Of a DNA stretch of 31,940 bases, positions 1 through 8,901 are shown piece by piece. How positions within the stretch are numbered: the first letter of the stretch is position 1; each line of letters starts with the position of its first letter. Source of the DNA: an uncultured Clostridia bacterium. Its GTDB lineage: Bacteria > Bacillota > Clostridia > Peptostreptococcales > Anaerovoracaceae. The position numbers were made by a program, and so were the translations under genes. The stretch spans positions 1-31,940 of the forward strand of contig CAKQGQ010000026.1 in NCBI GenBank assembly GCA_934233735.1. Reading direction: 5' to 3'. Under the pieces are notes generated by a model. That model saw only the letters and a list, made by a program, of their open reading frames with translations. It was not told the DNA's origin and made no database searches.

Positions 1-1316
1 TCTGCCTTTTCCAGCTTGAAGGTGGCATTTTTTTCTTTCAGGTAGATATTGGAGCCGGGGTAGCCGAATCTCCGGTTCCATTCGTCACTTTGGTCAGCAA
101 AGGTAACGATGCTCTGGTTTTTGATGTTCAGGTGGCCGGTGGTGTCCACCGTCAGCGCCTCGCCGCCGCCAAAAAGGTAAATATCGGTGACGACGTTTTT
201 GCGGGAGATGATATCCACCGAAGCGTTGTTCAGCAGCTCCATACTGAAGGCGCTGATGGCACGGTTGACACGGCTGCCGGAATCGCTTTCACCGGAGCGC
301 TTGACACTCCGCCCGCTCACCTCGATGCTCAGCTTGGCATCGTCCTTCACGGTCAGTTTGCTGGCTTCGATGCCCGTGACCGCATCGCCCTCCGGGCCGC
401 TCTTCCCATTATTCATGTTGATGTTCACGGTGGGGCTGCCGATGAACTGGGAATATTTTCTGTACTCTAGTGTCACATCCCTGGCGTCGATGCCGCTTAC
501 AGGGATGCCGTTCTCAACGGTAGGATCACCGACAAAGTTGATGTTCAGCGTACCGCCGCCGGTAATGGTCACATCGCCGCCCTCTTGGGTGCGAATGGCA
601 CCTGTATACCTAAAGGCGCCGGGGCGCTCCAAGTTCAAGTTCAGCGTCTTGCCGGGGAGGATATGCAGATCGATGCTGTTTCGGAAATTATACAGCAGGC
701 AGTGGTTGCCGCTCATGGTCGTATCATCCTGCACAAAGACATTGACACCACCCGGTGAGTCAACATATTGCAGGTCGATACACGCACCGTTGAGATCGCC
801 CTTCAAATACAGGCTGCTGCCGGACATGTAGGCCACATAGTCGCCTGTGGTTTTGAATTCTGGGGCCTCAAGTTCGGGAACGTCATACACCGTGGCGCCG
901 ACTTTGCACTCCTTGATATACTGGTAGCCCTTTAATTTTATCACTTGATCGGTGAAAACGCTGTCCTTGGTGAAAGTGAGTCGTGCTTCACCAAAAGCGT
1001 CTGATCCTCCCGCTCGCAACTGCGTTTTGGCGATAGGCGGAGTCTTCGGCTCGACCGAAGTCTCCGCGTCCGACAGGTCTTGGGAACCGTCCGGTGGCTC
1101 CGACGCAGGCGGAGGCTCCGGCGTGGTCGTACTCTCCGTTTCTGTTTGCATATCGGTTTCTGTCAGTGTTTCGTCCACGAGCTTCGTTTGATCAAGTGCC
1201 GCGGGCGGCGGGTCTGTGCTGCCTGCCGCGGTGACCGGTATGGCCGACAACGGCATCATGGTGAACACCAAAAGCATCGACAGAAACATGGTAAAGAATT
1301 TCTTTCGTGCTTTCAT
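1..1316 (-). CDS. Secreted repetitive beta-structure protein, N-terminal part (C-terminus beyond window)
   Basis: The frame is open from an ATG at 1316 to the window edge, giving about 438 residues with no stop. The start is preceded by GGAAAGGAGG at good spacing. The N-terminus (MKARKKFFTMFLSMLLVF, then a VTA/A-like cleavage site near residue 30) is a classical signal peptide. Residues 30-100 are a low-complexity linker rich in Pro, Thr, Ser and Glu, as in cell-wall-spanning proteins. After about residue 110 come short beta-strand repeats with patterns such as GGDVTITGGGTLNINF and LTVKDDAKLSIEV. These suggest a right-handed beta-helix or carbohydrate-binding-like fold on the cell surface. 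No catalytic motif is visible, and any C-terminal anchor lies outside the window. The gene is separated from the operon to its right by that operon's terminator. Function unknown; the secreted nature is well supported. Confidence 0.8.
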   Translation of the reverse strand, partial: MKARKKFFTMFLSMLLVFTMMPLSAIPVTAAGSTDPPPAALDQTKLVDETLTETDMQTETESTTTPEPPPASEPPDGSQDLSDAETSVEPKTPPIAKTQLRAGGSDAFGEARLTFTKDSVFTDQVIKLKGYQYIKECKVGATVYDVPELEAPEFKTTGDYVAYMSGSSLYLKGDLNGACIDLQYVDSPGGVNVFVQDDTTMSGNHCLLYNFRNSIDLHILPGKTLNLNLERPGAFRYTGAIRTQEGGDVTITGGGTLNINFVGDPTVENGIPVSGIDARDVTLEYRKYSQFIGSPTVNINMNNGKSGPEGDAVTGIEASKLTVKDDAKLSIEVSGRSVKRSGESDSGSRVNRAISAFSMELLNNASVDIISRKNVVTDIYLFGGGEALTVDTTGHLNIKNQSIVTFADQSDEWNRRFGYPGSNIYLKEKNATFKLEKA

Positions 1317-1750
1317 ATTCCTATTCCTCCTTTCCAGTCATAAAACATGACAAAAAAGACTCCTTTTATCCGCGTGTAATCGGACAAAAAAAGCCTGCTT
1401 TTTTTAACATATGGATTTTTGGGGCGCGCAAAAAATACAGAGCTACGACGGTCTGTCTATTGCAAGAATTATGCCACTTTACACTCAAACCGTATTGCAT
1501 ACAGCAAATCCTCCTTTCGCAAAATACTTTTTTGTTCTGCCGCGCCTCGCTTGGCATATTCTTGTTTGAGATTTTACTCTTTTTCACACAAAAAAGCCCC
1601 ACCCTTTTTGCCAAAAAGGGTGGGAAAATGAAAGTTTTTTTTTAATTTTTTTGATTTTTCCGCTCGTTCTTTCCTCTTTTTGTAAATTCCGCGTTGTGTC
1701 GGGCTTTGTCACAACCCTGCCGTCCGTGTGCAGCGGCAGTTAAGAGAAAA
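1317..1750. other. Intergenic region between secreted protein and GTPase operon
   Basis: These 434 bp hold no convincing gene. They contain the minus-strand terminator at 1590-1624, and the promoter and leader of the secreted protein must lie between about 1325 and 1585. A run of seven A, a short GC core and seven T (about 1384-1404) could form a weak hairpin in that leader. I could not identify a confident -35/-10 pair. The short open frames here are AT-rich and lack ribosome binding sites. Confidence 0.6.
1590..1624 (-). terminator. Rho-independent terminator of the nine-gene operon
   Basis: A perfect 12-bp stem (1598-1609 with 1613-1624, arm CCCACCCTTTTT) closes a 3-nt loop. Read on the minus strand it is followed by GC and six T (1595-1590). 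It lies about 125 bp after the stop of the GTPase gene. A T tract on the plus side as well (1635-1643) would let it work in both directions, but no plus-strand gene needs it. Confidence 0.85.
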
Positions 1751-4642
1751 TCATTCTTTTTTCGTATTTAAACCTTCGAATGGGCGGTTTCGCTGTACGA
1801 TCCGGCGGCGCAGGTACTCCCTGATGTCGGAATCGGCACTTGCAACCTCTGCGAAGAATTCCCGTGCGGACATGCGCGTTGCACCGTCTCCGAGTGCCGC
1901 CATCTGCACCGGGCGGTCGGAGGTTACGACTGTGATTTGACGTTTCCTGCCGATTTCATACACGGTCTTCTCAATAAAGCGATCCGCTGTCTGCGCTTCT
2001 CTTGTATACACGACCTGCAGAAGTGCCGCGTCTCCGCTCATTTTCTCATAGGAAGTTTTCGTGCCGGGGTTGCCTGCCAGCTTGTAGCCGTCAAAGACCA
2101 AAACAATGTCAACATTGCGGTATCCCATGTAATTTTCCAAGGTATCAATTAAGGCCTCCCGCGCGGAGTCGATATTCAGCTTCGCCAGTTCCGCAAGCTC
2201 TTCCCAAGCAAAAATTACATTGTAGCCGTCGATGACATACAGAGGCTTTTGGGCGGGTGCCTTGGCGGATTTTGGGGAAATCCGTGCGGCGGAAGCAGAT
2301 CCGGATATCTGTTCTGACTTTGGAATGTTCTTTGTGCTGCCGCCTTGCGTCTTGCGGCTCATGTGTTCTCTTCGCAAAGCCTCATCGCGCTTGCTTTTTC
2401 CGTAAGTTCGCAGGAAAATCGCTTCTAATTCGTCATTTCCGGCTTTTATGCTGTCGCTGCCGTTTCCATGCCCCCTACGGCTTCCTTCCTTTCCTGTATT
2501 TCCAGTGTCTGCCTCTTCTTCGGCAGCATCTTCGGCCTTGAGCGCAATGCTGCCGTCTGCGCGCACGCTCACTTCCGGCTTTAGATGCGCCACTGCATCC
2601 ACTTCATCCCAGTTTACGAAAAGCGCCGCCCCGTGTTCACAAAATACCGATCCCGTCGGATTTTCAAGATCAGCGTCGGCACGGTAGCCACACGCCGCTA
2701 CAACTTCTTCCTGATTGTGGCATGGCTGATAGCCTGCGGGCATAGTGGAAAAAAGACCCATGCCTTTCGTATACGCCGCAACCTCTTTCGCATAGTCCTT
2801 CAGTGTCGCGAGCGGCCCGATTCCCGTAATCAGCTCCGCCTCCTCTAAAGTCGGATTTGCGCCCATTCGCTGCAAATCCGTCAGCGCGCGCCCTACGGCT
2901 TCCTGCGGAAGCCGTAGGCGGAAAGCGCACACAGGCTCCAGCAGCACGCTTTCCGCCTTCCGAAGCCCCTGACGGAGGGCTCGGTAGGTTGCCTGTCGAA
3001 AGTCACCGCCCTCCGTGTGCTTCGGATGGGCGCGCCCTGCCACTATGGAGATCTTCATATCCGTAATTTCCGAACCCGTCAGAACCCCTTTGTGCGGTCT
3101 TTCCTGAAGGTGCGTCAGGACAAGCCTCTGCCAGTTCCGGGCGAATTTGTCCTCACTCACCAGACTGTCAAAGACCAGCCCGCTGCCTGCGGGCAGCGGC
3201 TCCAGCAAAAGCTGCACTTCCGCGTAATGGCGCAGCGGCTCGTAGTGCCCGACGCCGATTACAGGAGAAGCAATCGTTTCTTTATATAGAATACCGCCGG
3301 AGCCGAAGGAGACATCCATATCGAAGCGCTTGGCAATCTGGTGTTGTAGAATTTCCAGTTCGAGTTCGCCCATGACCTGGATGTGAATCTGCGCCGGCTC
3401 CTCGTTCCAGACAATTCGCAGACTCGGCTCCTCTTCCTCTAAAAGACGAAGTTTTTGTAAGGCTGTGACCGGGTCCTGTCCCGGCGGCAGAATCAGCTCA
3501 TAAGTGAGCGTCGGCGTCAAAAGCGGTTCCGCTTTACCGCTTTCACAGCCGAGCCCCTGTCCCGCGAAGGTTTGGGAAAGACCCAAAACCGCGCAGACCA
3601 TTCCTGCCTGTGCGCTTTGCACCGTCTGAAAGCGGTCGCCGCTGTACAGGCGGATTTGCTCAATCTTCTCGCCGCTTTCCAGCACCATCTTGTTGCGAAG
3701 GATTCCGCCCGTCACCCGCAGATAGGACATACGGCTGCCCTGCTTGTTCCTGCCGATTTTATAGACGCGCGCGCCGAAACCCTCTCCGCACTCGCGCCCT
3801 GCCGTCAATCGTCCGAGCGCGTCGAGGAATTCGGCCACGCCCTCCATCTTCAGCGCCGAGCCGAAGAAAACCGGAAACAGCTCGCGCTTTGCGACTGCCG
3901 TAAGGAGGCTTTCCTCGCGGAATGAGCCGTCTGTCAGATATTCCTCCATCAGTGCCTCATTGGCGGCGGCAATTTCTTCCGCATTCGTCTCGTCAAACAC
4001 CCAGCATCCGGCGGGCGCATTGGCACGCATCTTTCGTTCACCAAGCCCGCCAGCTCCAAGGCCATCCAAAGCCCCGACGCCATCCGAGTTGGCATGCATC
4101 TTGCGGTCCGCCACAGACTCACTATCCTCAGAGCCGCCAGTCCCAGCCTCACCACCACGAGCTCCGCCGAAATCGGCGAAAACGCCGCCGCCAAGCTGCT
4201 CGGAAAGCTCTTTCAGAAGTTTTCCCCGCTCCGCAGCCGGCTGATCCATCTTATTTACAAATACAAAAACCGGAATCCCGTAATGCGCCAGCAGCTTCCA
4301 AAGCGTCATCGTATGCGCCTGCACGCCGTCTGCTCCGCTCACGACCAAAACCGCATAATCCAGCACCTGAAGCGTCCGCTCCATCTCACTGCTGAAATCC
4401 GTGTGACCGGGCGTGTCAAGCAGTGCAAACTGCTTTTCGCCAATCGAAAACCGTGCTTCTTTGGCGTAGACCGTAATGCCGCGCTGCCGTTCAATCTCAT
4501 CCGTATCCAGAAACGCGTCCTTATGGTCGACACGCCCTGCCTTCCGAATTGCGCCGGTCAGGTACAGAATCGCCTCCGATAAAGTTGTTTTGCCCGCATC
4601 CACATGCGCCAGAATTCCCAATGTAATAAATTTACTTTGCAT
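1751..4642 (-). CDS. TetM/EF-G-family ribosomal GTPase fused to a C-terminal Rae1/YacP-type NYN ribonuclease domain
   Basis: 963 residues. The first ~700 form a translation-factor GTPase of the ribosomal protection (TetM/TetO) type. G1 is AHVDAGKT (12-19), G2 RGIT (54-57), G3 DTPGH (76-80), G4 NKMD (130-133), and GSALK (261-265) is the likely G5; EF-G-like domains follow. A low-complexity insert of about 60 residues (153-212) follows G4. A charged linker (~700-798) leads to residues 799-963, which resemble Bacillus YacP/Rae1: DGYNVIFAW (805 on), VFDGY (849 on), YTREAQTAD (879 on), VVTSD (905 on), SARE. The acidic residues expected of an NYN/PIN active site (D805, D851, E882, D887, D909) are present. 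Known: TetM-like factors act in the ribosomal A site, and Rae1 cleaves mRNA there. Inferred: a combined ribosome-clearing GTPase and nuclease. Last gene of the operon; its ribosome site overlaps the upstream stop 9 bp away. Drug resistance should not be assumed. Confidence 0.88.
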   Translation of the reverse strand: MQSKFITLGILAHVDAGKTTLSEAILYLTGAIRKAGRVDHKDAFLDTDEIERQRGITVYAKEARFSIGEKQFALLDTPGHTDFSSEMERTLQVLDYAVLVVSGADGVQAHTMTLWKLLAHYGIPVFVFVNKMDQPAAERGKLLKELSEQLGGGVFADFGGARGGEAGTGGSEDSESVADRKMHANSDGVGALDGLGAGGLGERKMRANAPAGCWVFDETNAEEIAAANEALMEEYLTDGSFREESLLTAVAKRELFPVFFGSALKMEGVAEFLDALGRLTAGRECGEGFGARVYKIGRNKQGSRMSYLRVTGGILRNKMVLESGEKIEQIRLYSGDRFQTVQSAQAGMVCAVLGLSQTFAGQGLGCESGKAEPLLTPTLTYELILPPGQDPVTALQKLRLLEEEEPSLRIVWNEEPAQIHIQVMGELELEILQHQIAKRFDMDVSFGSGGILYKETIASPVIGVGHYEPLRHYAEVQLLLEPLPAGSGLVFDSLVSEDKFARNWQRLVLTHLQERPHKGVLTGSEITDMKISIVAGRAHPKHTEGGDFRQATYRALRQGLRKAESVLLEPVCAFRLRLPQEAVGRALTDLQRMGANPTLEEAELITGIGPLATLKDYAKEVAAYTKGMGLFSTMPAGYQPCHNQEEVVAACGYRADADLENPTGSVFCEHGAALFVNWDEVDAVAHLKPEVSVRADGSIALKAEDAAEEEADTGNTGKEGSRRGHGNGSDSIKAGNDELEAIFLRTYGKSKRDEALRREHMSRKTQGGSTKNIPKSEQISGSASAARISPKSAKAPAQKPLYVIDGYNVIFAWEELAELAKLNIDSAREALIDTLENYMGYRNVDIVLVFDGYKLAGNPGTKTSYEKMSGDAALLQVVYTREAQTADRFIEKTVYEIGRKRQITVVTSDRPVQMAALGDGATRMSAREFFAEVASADSDIREYLRRRIVQRNRPFEGLNTKKE
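4020..4105. repeat. Imperfect direct repeat inside the G-domain insert of the GTPase
   Basis: TTGGCACGCATCTTTCG (4020-4036) and TTGGCATGCATCTTGCG (4089-4105) match at 15 of 17 positions and are 69 bp apart, exactly 23 codons. In the protein they give ERKMRANAP (about 202-210) and DRKMHANSD (about 179-187) inside a Gly/Ser/Ala-rich insert after G4. This suggests internal duplication or insertion of a small coding repeat. Confidence 0.6.
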
Positions 4643-4651
4643 CTTCTTCTC

Positions 4652-6850
4652 CTACATCAGCTTCGTGCTTTCCAGCTTCTCGGTAAATTTCTCATTCAGC
4701 CGGATAATCGGCTTTCTCAGTACCAGTCCTATAAACAGGAATATAATCACATAAACCCCTAAATATCCAAGAGAAATCCAATAGGTATTTTCATAAAAAC
4801 CTCCGATGCATTCACGCATCGCGCTCATAGCGTGCGTAAATGGAAGCAGCTTATATACGCTTTGGAAAAACTGCGGCGTCATTTCAATCGGGAAGGTTCC
4901 TCCCGAGCCTGCTACCTGAATTACCAGAAGCACGACGGCAACCGCTTTTCCGACATCACCGAAGGAAATCGTCAGCGTATACATAATAATCGTGAACACA
5001 ATTCCCGTTATCCATCCGGCAAACAGGAAGTACAGCGGATGTTCGCACTGGATTTCAAGGAAGAACAGATCACCGAGACACACCAGTCCGCTTTGCAGAA
5101 GCCCCATAATCAGAAAGAAAATCATTCTTCCTAAATACATCTGATGATTTTTCAAGTCCTCCAGTTCCCGCTTCCGTTCTTCGTCGAGATTTACTTTCAG
5201 CATAGCAACCAGAACGATTGCGCCAACCCAGATTGCAAGCACTGAATAGAACGGTGCCATGGCAGAGCCGTAATTTCCCACAGGGTACATTGCTGTCGTA
5301 TCGAGGACAACCGGCGCCGAAAGAAAGGTGCTGACAGTCTGCGCGTCGCTGCCTAAAAGCTCACGCACTTTCTCAGACTCCCCGCTTTGAAGTGCCTTGC
5401 GTAATTCCTTTGCAGTTTTTTGCAAGCCCTCACCTTCATTTTTCATCGTCTTCGCAGCTTCGCGAAGTGCCTGTGCGGTATCGTTGAGATTCAGCACCGC
5501 CGTGCCTATACCCTCTTCCAGATCCGGCGCAAGCAAGTCGAGATTATCGAAGACTCTGCTGAGCGCACCGTTTGTTTCGGTCATCGCACTGCAAAGCTCC
5601 AGAATAGCAGGCTCCACATCGTTTTCATACTCCGCGCGAATCTTATCAACATCTGCGCGCAAATGCCTGCAGACAACCTGTGCATCATTGACCTTTGTGA
5701 TTGCCAACTGGATTTTATCCGCTGCTTCTCTGAGTGCCGCGGCAAAATTTTTCTGTCTGTCAATCAAATCATTTATATGCTCTGTCAGTTTTTCGACTGC
5801 CGCTTTCAGAATTGTCTGTTCTTCAGGAATCTGCGCGTCGATTTCCTCCAGGTCGCTGCGCAGAGAGATAAGTGTCTGCGTCATCTTATCCACATTTTGC
5901 TCGAGTTCCCTGAGTTTTTTTATTGCAGCGTCTGCATCCTCGTTCAAAAGTTCGATAATTTCATCCAGTTTTTTCGCTGTGCTGTCATAAAACTCCGTCA
6001 CCTTATCAAGCGTTTTTCCCAGTTTCGTGCTTGCGTCCTGCAGTTTTTGAGCGGCGTCATTGATTTTATCCGTTCCTTCCGCAAGATACGCCTGATTTTT
6101 CCCTGCGTTTTCCGTCATCTGCGCAGTCAGCTCCGCCGCAGTGTTCGCAACCTCTGCCAGCGACTCCGTCAAAAGCGCGAAACTTTCGATGGTCTCCGCA
6201 CTCTCGGTAACCTCCTGAGCTGCAGAGTCGAAATGATTGAGAAAATTATTCATATAGCGGTCAGCATCACCTTTTTCCAGAATGTTTGAAAGGCTGCCCG
6301 TGACCTCGAGCGCAACCTCTGTAATACTCTTTGCGAAAATCTCATCAATCTGATTTTTCACCGCGCCTGCACCTTTGTTTGTAATCTTCGGCGCAATCGC
6401 GTTTTCCTTCTCATTCAGATAATAGAGAATATCCGAGCGGTGCACATCCGGCGTGAAAAAGCTCATCATGTCGCGGCTGAAACTTTCCGGAATTACCAGT
6501 GCCGCGTAATACGACCCGTCCTTCACGCCCTGAACTGCCTCTTTTTCTGTCGTAAACACCCAGTCCAGTGCGTCGTTTTCCCGCAGAGAGGAAATTACCT
6601 TGTCGCCGATATTGAGGTTGATGGCGGTCAGCTCGCCGCTGTATCCCTCGTCCACACTGGCAACCGCAACTTTAAGGTTTCCGGTGTTCGCATACGGATC
6701 CCAGCTCGCAGCAATGTTAAACCATGCGTACAGAGACGGCACAATCGTCAGACCCAGAATCACAATCCACGCCATCGTATTATTGCGGATTTTTTTCATA
6801 TCTCCGCTGAAAATTTTCCAAATATTGAGAGAACCTTTTTTGTCTACCAT
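4652..6850 (-). CDS. yhgE: YhgE/Pip-family membrane protein (732 aa)
   Basis: The N-terminus has a short cytoplasmic segment and one membrane span (about 27-47, WIVILGLTIVPSLYAWFNI). The typical YhgE/Pip opening follows: WDPYANTGNLKVAVASVDEG, then YYAALVIPESFS and LNEKENAIAPKIT. A long predicted coiled-coil ectodomain (about 190-520) is rich in Glu, Lys, Ala and Leu. The C-terminal ~190 residues hold about five membrane spans of ABC-2-permease type (YGSAMAPFYSVLAIWVG onward). Family members are known as phage infection protein (Pip) or as relatives of the type VII secretion protein EsaA; their transport role is unresolved. It starts 2 bp after the stop of the upstream paralogue and lies 9 bp before the GTPase gene, so translation is probably coupled. 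No ESX/WXG100 genes are present to suggest type VII secretion. Confidence 0.9.
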   Translation of the reverse strand: MVDKKGSLNIWKIFSGDMKKIRNNTMAWIVILGLTIVPSLYAWFNIAASWDPYANTGNLKVAVASVDEGYSGELTAINLNIGDKVISSLRENDALDWVFTTEKEAVQGVKDGSYYAALVIPESFSRDMMSFFTPDVHRSDILYYLNEKENAIAPKITNKGAGAVKNQIDEIFAKSITEVALEVTGSLSNILEKGDADRYMNNFLNHFDSAAQEVTESAETIESFALLTESLAEVANTAAELTAQMTENAGKNQAYLAEGTDKINDAAQKLQDASTKLGKTLDKVTEFYDSTAKKLDEIIELLNEDADAAIKKLRELEQNVDKMTQTLISLRSDLEEIDAQIPEEQTILKAAVEKLTEHINDLIDRQKNFAAALREAADKIQLAITKVNDAQVVCRHLRADVDKIRAEYENDVEPAILELCSAMTETNGALSRVFDNLDLLAPDLEEGIGTAVLNLNDTAQALREAAKTMKNEGEGLQKTAKELRKALQSGESEKVRELLGSDAQTVSTFLSAPVVLDTTAMYPVGNYGSAMAPFYSVLAIWVGAIVLVAMLKVNLDEERKRELEDLKNHQMYLGRMIFFLIMGLLQSGLVCLGDLFFLEIQCEHPLYFLFAGWITGIVFTIIMYTLTISFGDVGKAVAVVLLVIQVAGSGGTFPIEMTPQFFQSVYKLLPFTHAMSAMRECIGGFYENTYWISLGYLGVYVIIFLFIGLVLRKPIIRLNEKFTEKLESTKLM

Positions 6851-6852
6851 TT

Positions 6853-8901
6853 TTACGCCCTCCCTTTCATGGATGTAATCAGCTCATCCTTGCTCTTCTC
6901 AGCAAACCGTAGCTTTCTTTCCAGGCTGTCGTGCAAAAACTCAATGATAATCAGGTATAAAACCACCGCCACGATGGACGCAATCCAAAGCACGAGAAAT
7001 ACCATCTTCGAGCTCACGCTGAACATTAAAATCAGAAAAATCAGCGGCAGAATCAAAATCAGCAAAATCCCCGCGGCCTTCAGCTTCCTGTAATTCTCCT
7101 CAAATTGTTCCGCTTTTTGTATCATTTTATCGCGGAACTCTTCCTGCCCCGCCAAAATTTCCAGAGCCGAGGAAAAGTTCAGCCTTTCTCTCGTCATCCC
7201 GTTTTCTTCGCAAATCATCAGGCCCGTTTCTTCCAGCTTTTTATCGAACATGCGGTTGAGATTCAGCATCAACGGACGGATTCCAAGGCCGATGAGAAAC
7301 GCAATCGGCAAAAAGAGTGCCAGCGCAAACAGGTATTTCCAGTAAGCGTTTTCGTACATTCCCGCCATCGCTTCCCGCATCGCATTAATTCCATAGGTGA
7401 ATGGAAGCAGCGGATGCAGAGCGCGGAAAAACCCCGGCGTCATCTCAATCGGGTAGGTCCCCGCGCTTCCCGGTATCTGCAAAATAACCAAAAGCACGCA
7501 GATTGCCTTTCCCGTATGCTTAAAGGTAATCGCCAGCGCGTAAATCAAATTGACATAGACAAACGAAGCCATCAGCGCCGCTCCGAAAAATGCCGGAACA
7601 TTTTCACACTGCACATCAAAAATGACTAAGTCACCGATACAAATAATAACCGCCTGTATGCACGCAAACAGCATAAAGGTCATCCAGCGTCCGAAGTAAC
7701 CCTGTGCCGCCGTCATATTTTTCAGCCTTTCATCCCTGTCGACTTCCATCTTCAAAAGAGCAATCAGCACGATTCCGCTTACCCAAAGCGCCAGATTCGT
7801 ATAAAACGGCGTCATCGCAGTTCCGTAATTCTTAACAGGATACAGCGTTTTCGTCTGTACACTGACCGGAGAGGAAACAAATTCAGAAATCGCCTCATTG
7901 TCAATTGTTGAGCCGTCTGCAAGCTCTAAAAGATGGCTGTAAATCGTCGCACTTTTCAGCGCCGTCAGGTCATCCTGCACACCTGAAAGCTTTTCTCTTG
8001 CGCTTTCCATGGTATCACTTGTCGTCTCCAGGATTCCGGATGCCTGATTTGCAGCGTTTTCTGTCTGCTGCATCAGCGTCCGCATTTTCGCAAATGCTGG
8101 CTGCATATCATCAAGGCTCTGTGCCAGTTTTTCCGCCAAAGAATCCTTTGTCAGACGAAGCGTCTTTGCTCCGCTCTTTGCCGCTTCTTCTGCGCTATCT
8201 ATCGTCTGATAGGTTTTCTGCGTCATCTGCACATTTTCTTGTTCACTGCGATAATGCTTCTTTAAATTGTCCTCTGCCGTTTTCAGCTTTTCTGAGGCTT
8301 TATCAATCTCGTCACCCGCTCCATCGTTTATCTGCGATATGTCTGTTGAAAGCGTCTTTGCGGCTTCTTCCAAAAGCTCCGTCACCGCTTCGGTCGCGAC
8401 CGATACGAACGTCGCGTTTACCTCCTGCTGAATTGTCGTTGCTCCGGTATCCGTTACCTTTGGCGCAATCGCGTTTTTCTTCTCGTTCAGATAATATTTA
8501 ATCTTCGGTCTTTGGATCTTGCCGGAAAGCACGCTCACCAGATCCTCGCTGAAGTCTTCCGGTATGATGAGCGCCGCGTAATACTCCCCTGAACGCACGC
8601 CGCTGACTGCCTCATCTTCATCCGTGAACACCCAGCCCAGTGTATCGTTTTCCCGCAGGTTTTCAATAATGCTTTCCCCTGCATTCAAGCTACCGATCCT
8701 CTCGTTTTCGGTTCCCGCGTCGCAGTTTGCCACTGCGATATGAATGCCTGAAGTATTTTCATAAGGGTTCATATTTGCGGCAATGTTAAACCAGGCGTAC
8801 AGCGCCGGAACGATGCACATTCCGAAAATCACGATGACCGCCACAAAATTTCCGCTTATTCTTTTCAAATCTCGTCTGAAAATCCAAAATATGTTTTTCA
8901 T
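6853..8901 (-). CDS. YhgE/Pip-family membrane protein (682 aa), paralogue of the next gene
   Basis: It has the same architecture as its downstream neighbour: one N-terminal span (FVAVIVIFGMCIVPALYAWF), the motif NPYENTSGIHIAVANCDAG, YYAALIIPEDFSEDL and LNEKKNAIAPKVT, a shorter coiled-coil region (about 190-330), and five C-terminal spans. It differs by an extra C-terminal section of about 130 residues with two more spans (LLILILPLIFLILMF and VLWIASIVAVVLYLII) and a basic tail. Its ATG overlaps the TGA of the upstream ABC gene in an ATGA junction, and its stop is 2 bp from the next start. The tight coupling of two paralogues suggests a hetero-oligomer. This is inferred only from gene order and shared domains. 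The substrate is unknown. Confidence 0.9.
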   Translation of the reverse strand: MKNIFWIFRRDLKRISGNFVAVIVIFGMCIVPALYAWFNIAANMNPYENTSGIHIAVANCDAGTENERIGSLNAGESIIENLRENDTLGWVFTDEDEAVSGVRSGEYYAALIIPEDFSEDLVSVLSGKIQRPKIKYYLNEKKNAIAPKVTDTGATTIQQEVNATFVSVATEAVTELLEEAAKTLSTDISQINDGAGDEIDKASEKLKTAEDNLKKHYRSEQENVQMTQKTYQTIDSAEEAAKSGAKTLRLTKDSLAEKLAQSLDDMQPAFAKMRTLMQQTENAANQASGILETTSDTMESAREKLSGVQDDLTALKSATIYSHLLELADGSTIDNEAISEFVSSPVSVQTKTLYPVKNYGTAMTPFYTNLALWVSGIVLIALLKMEVDRDERLKNMTAAQGYFGRWMTFMLFACIQAVIICIGDLVIFDVQCENVPAFFGAALMASFVYVNLIYALAITFKHTGKAICVLLVILQIPGSAGTYPIEMTPGFFRALHPLLPFTYGINAMREAMAGMYENAYWKYLFALALFLPIAFLIGLGIRPLMLNLNRMFDKKLEETGLMICEENGMTRERLNFSSALEILAGQEEFRDKMIQKAEQFEENYRKLKAAGILLILILPLIFLILMFSVSSKMVFLVLWIASIVAVVLYLIIIEFLHDSLERKLRFAEKSKDELITSMKGRA

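Noticed and set aside
1751..4642. Reading the GTPase as a tetracycline resistance gene
   Set aside because: The family resemblance is clear, but the fused NYN domain, the G-domain insert and the house-keeping operon context do not support acquired resistance.
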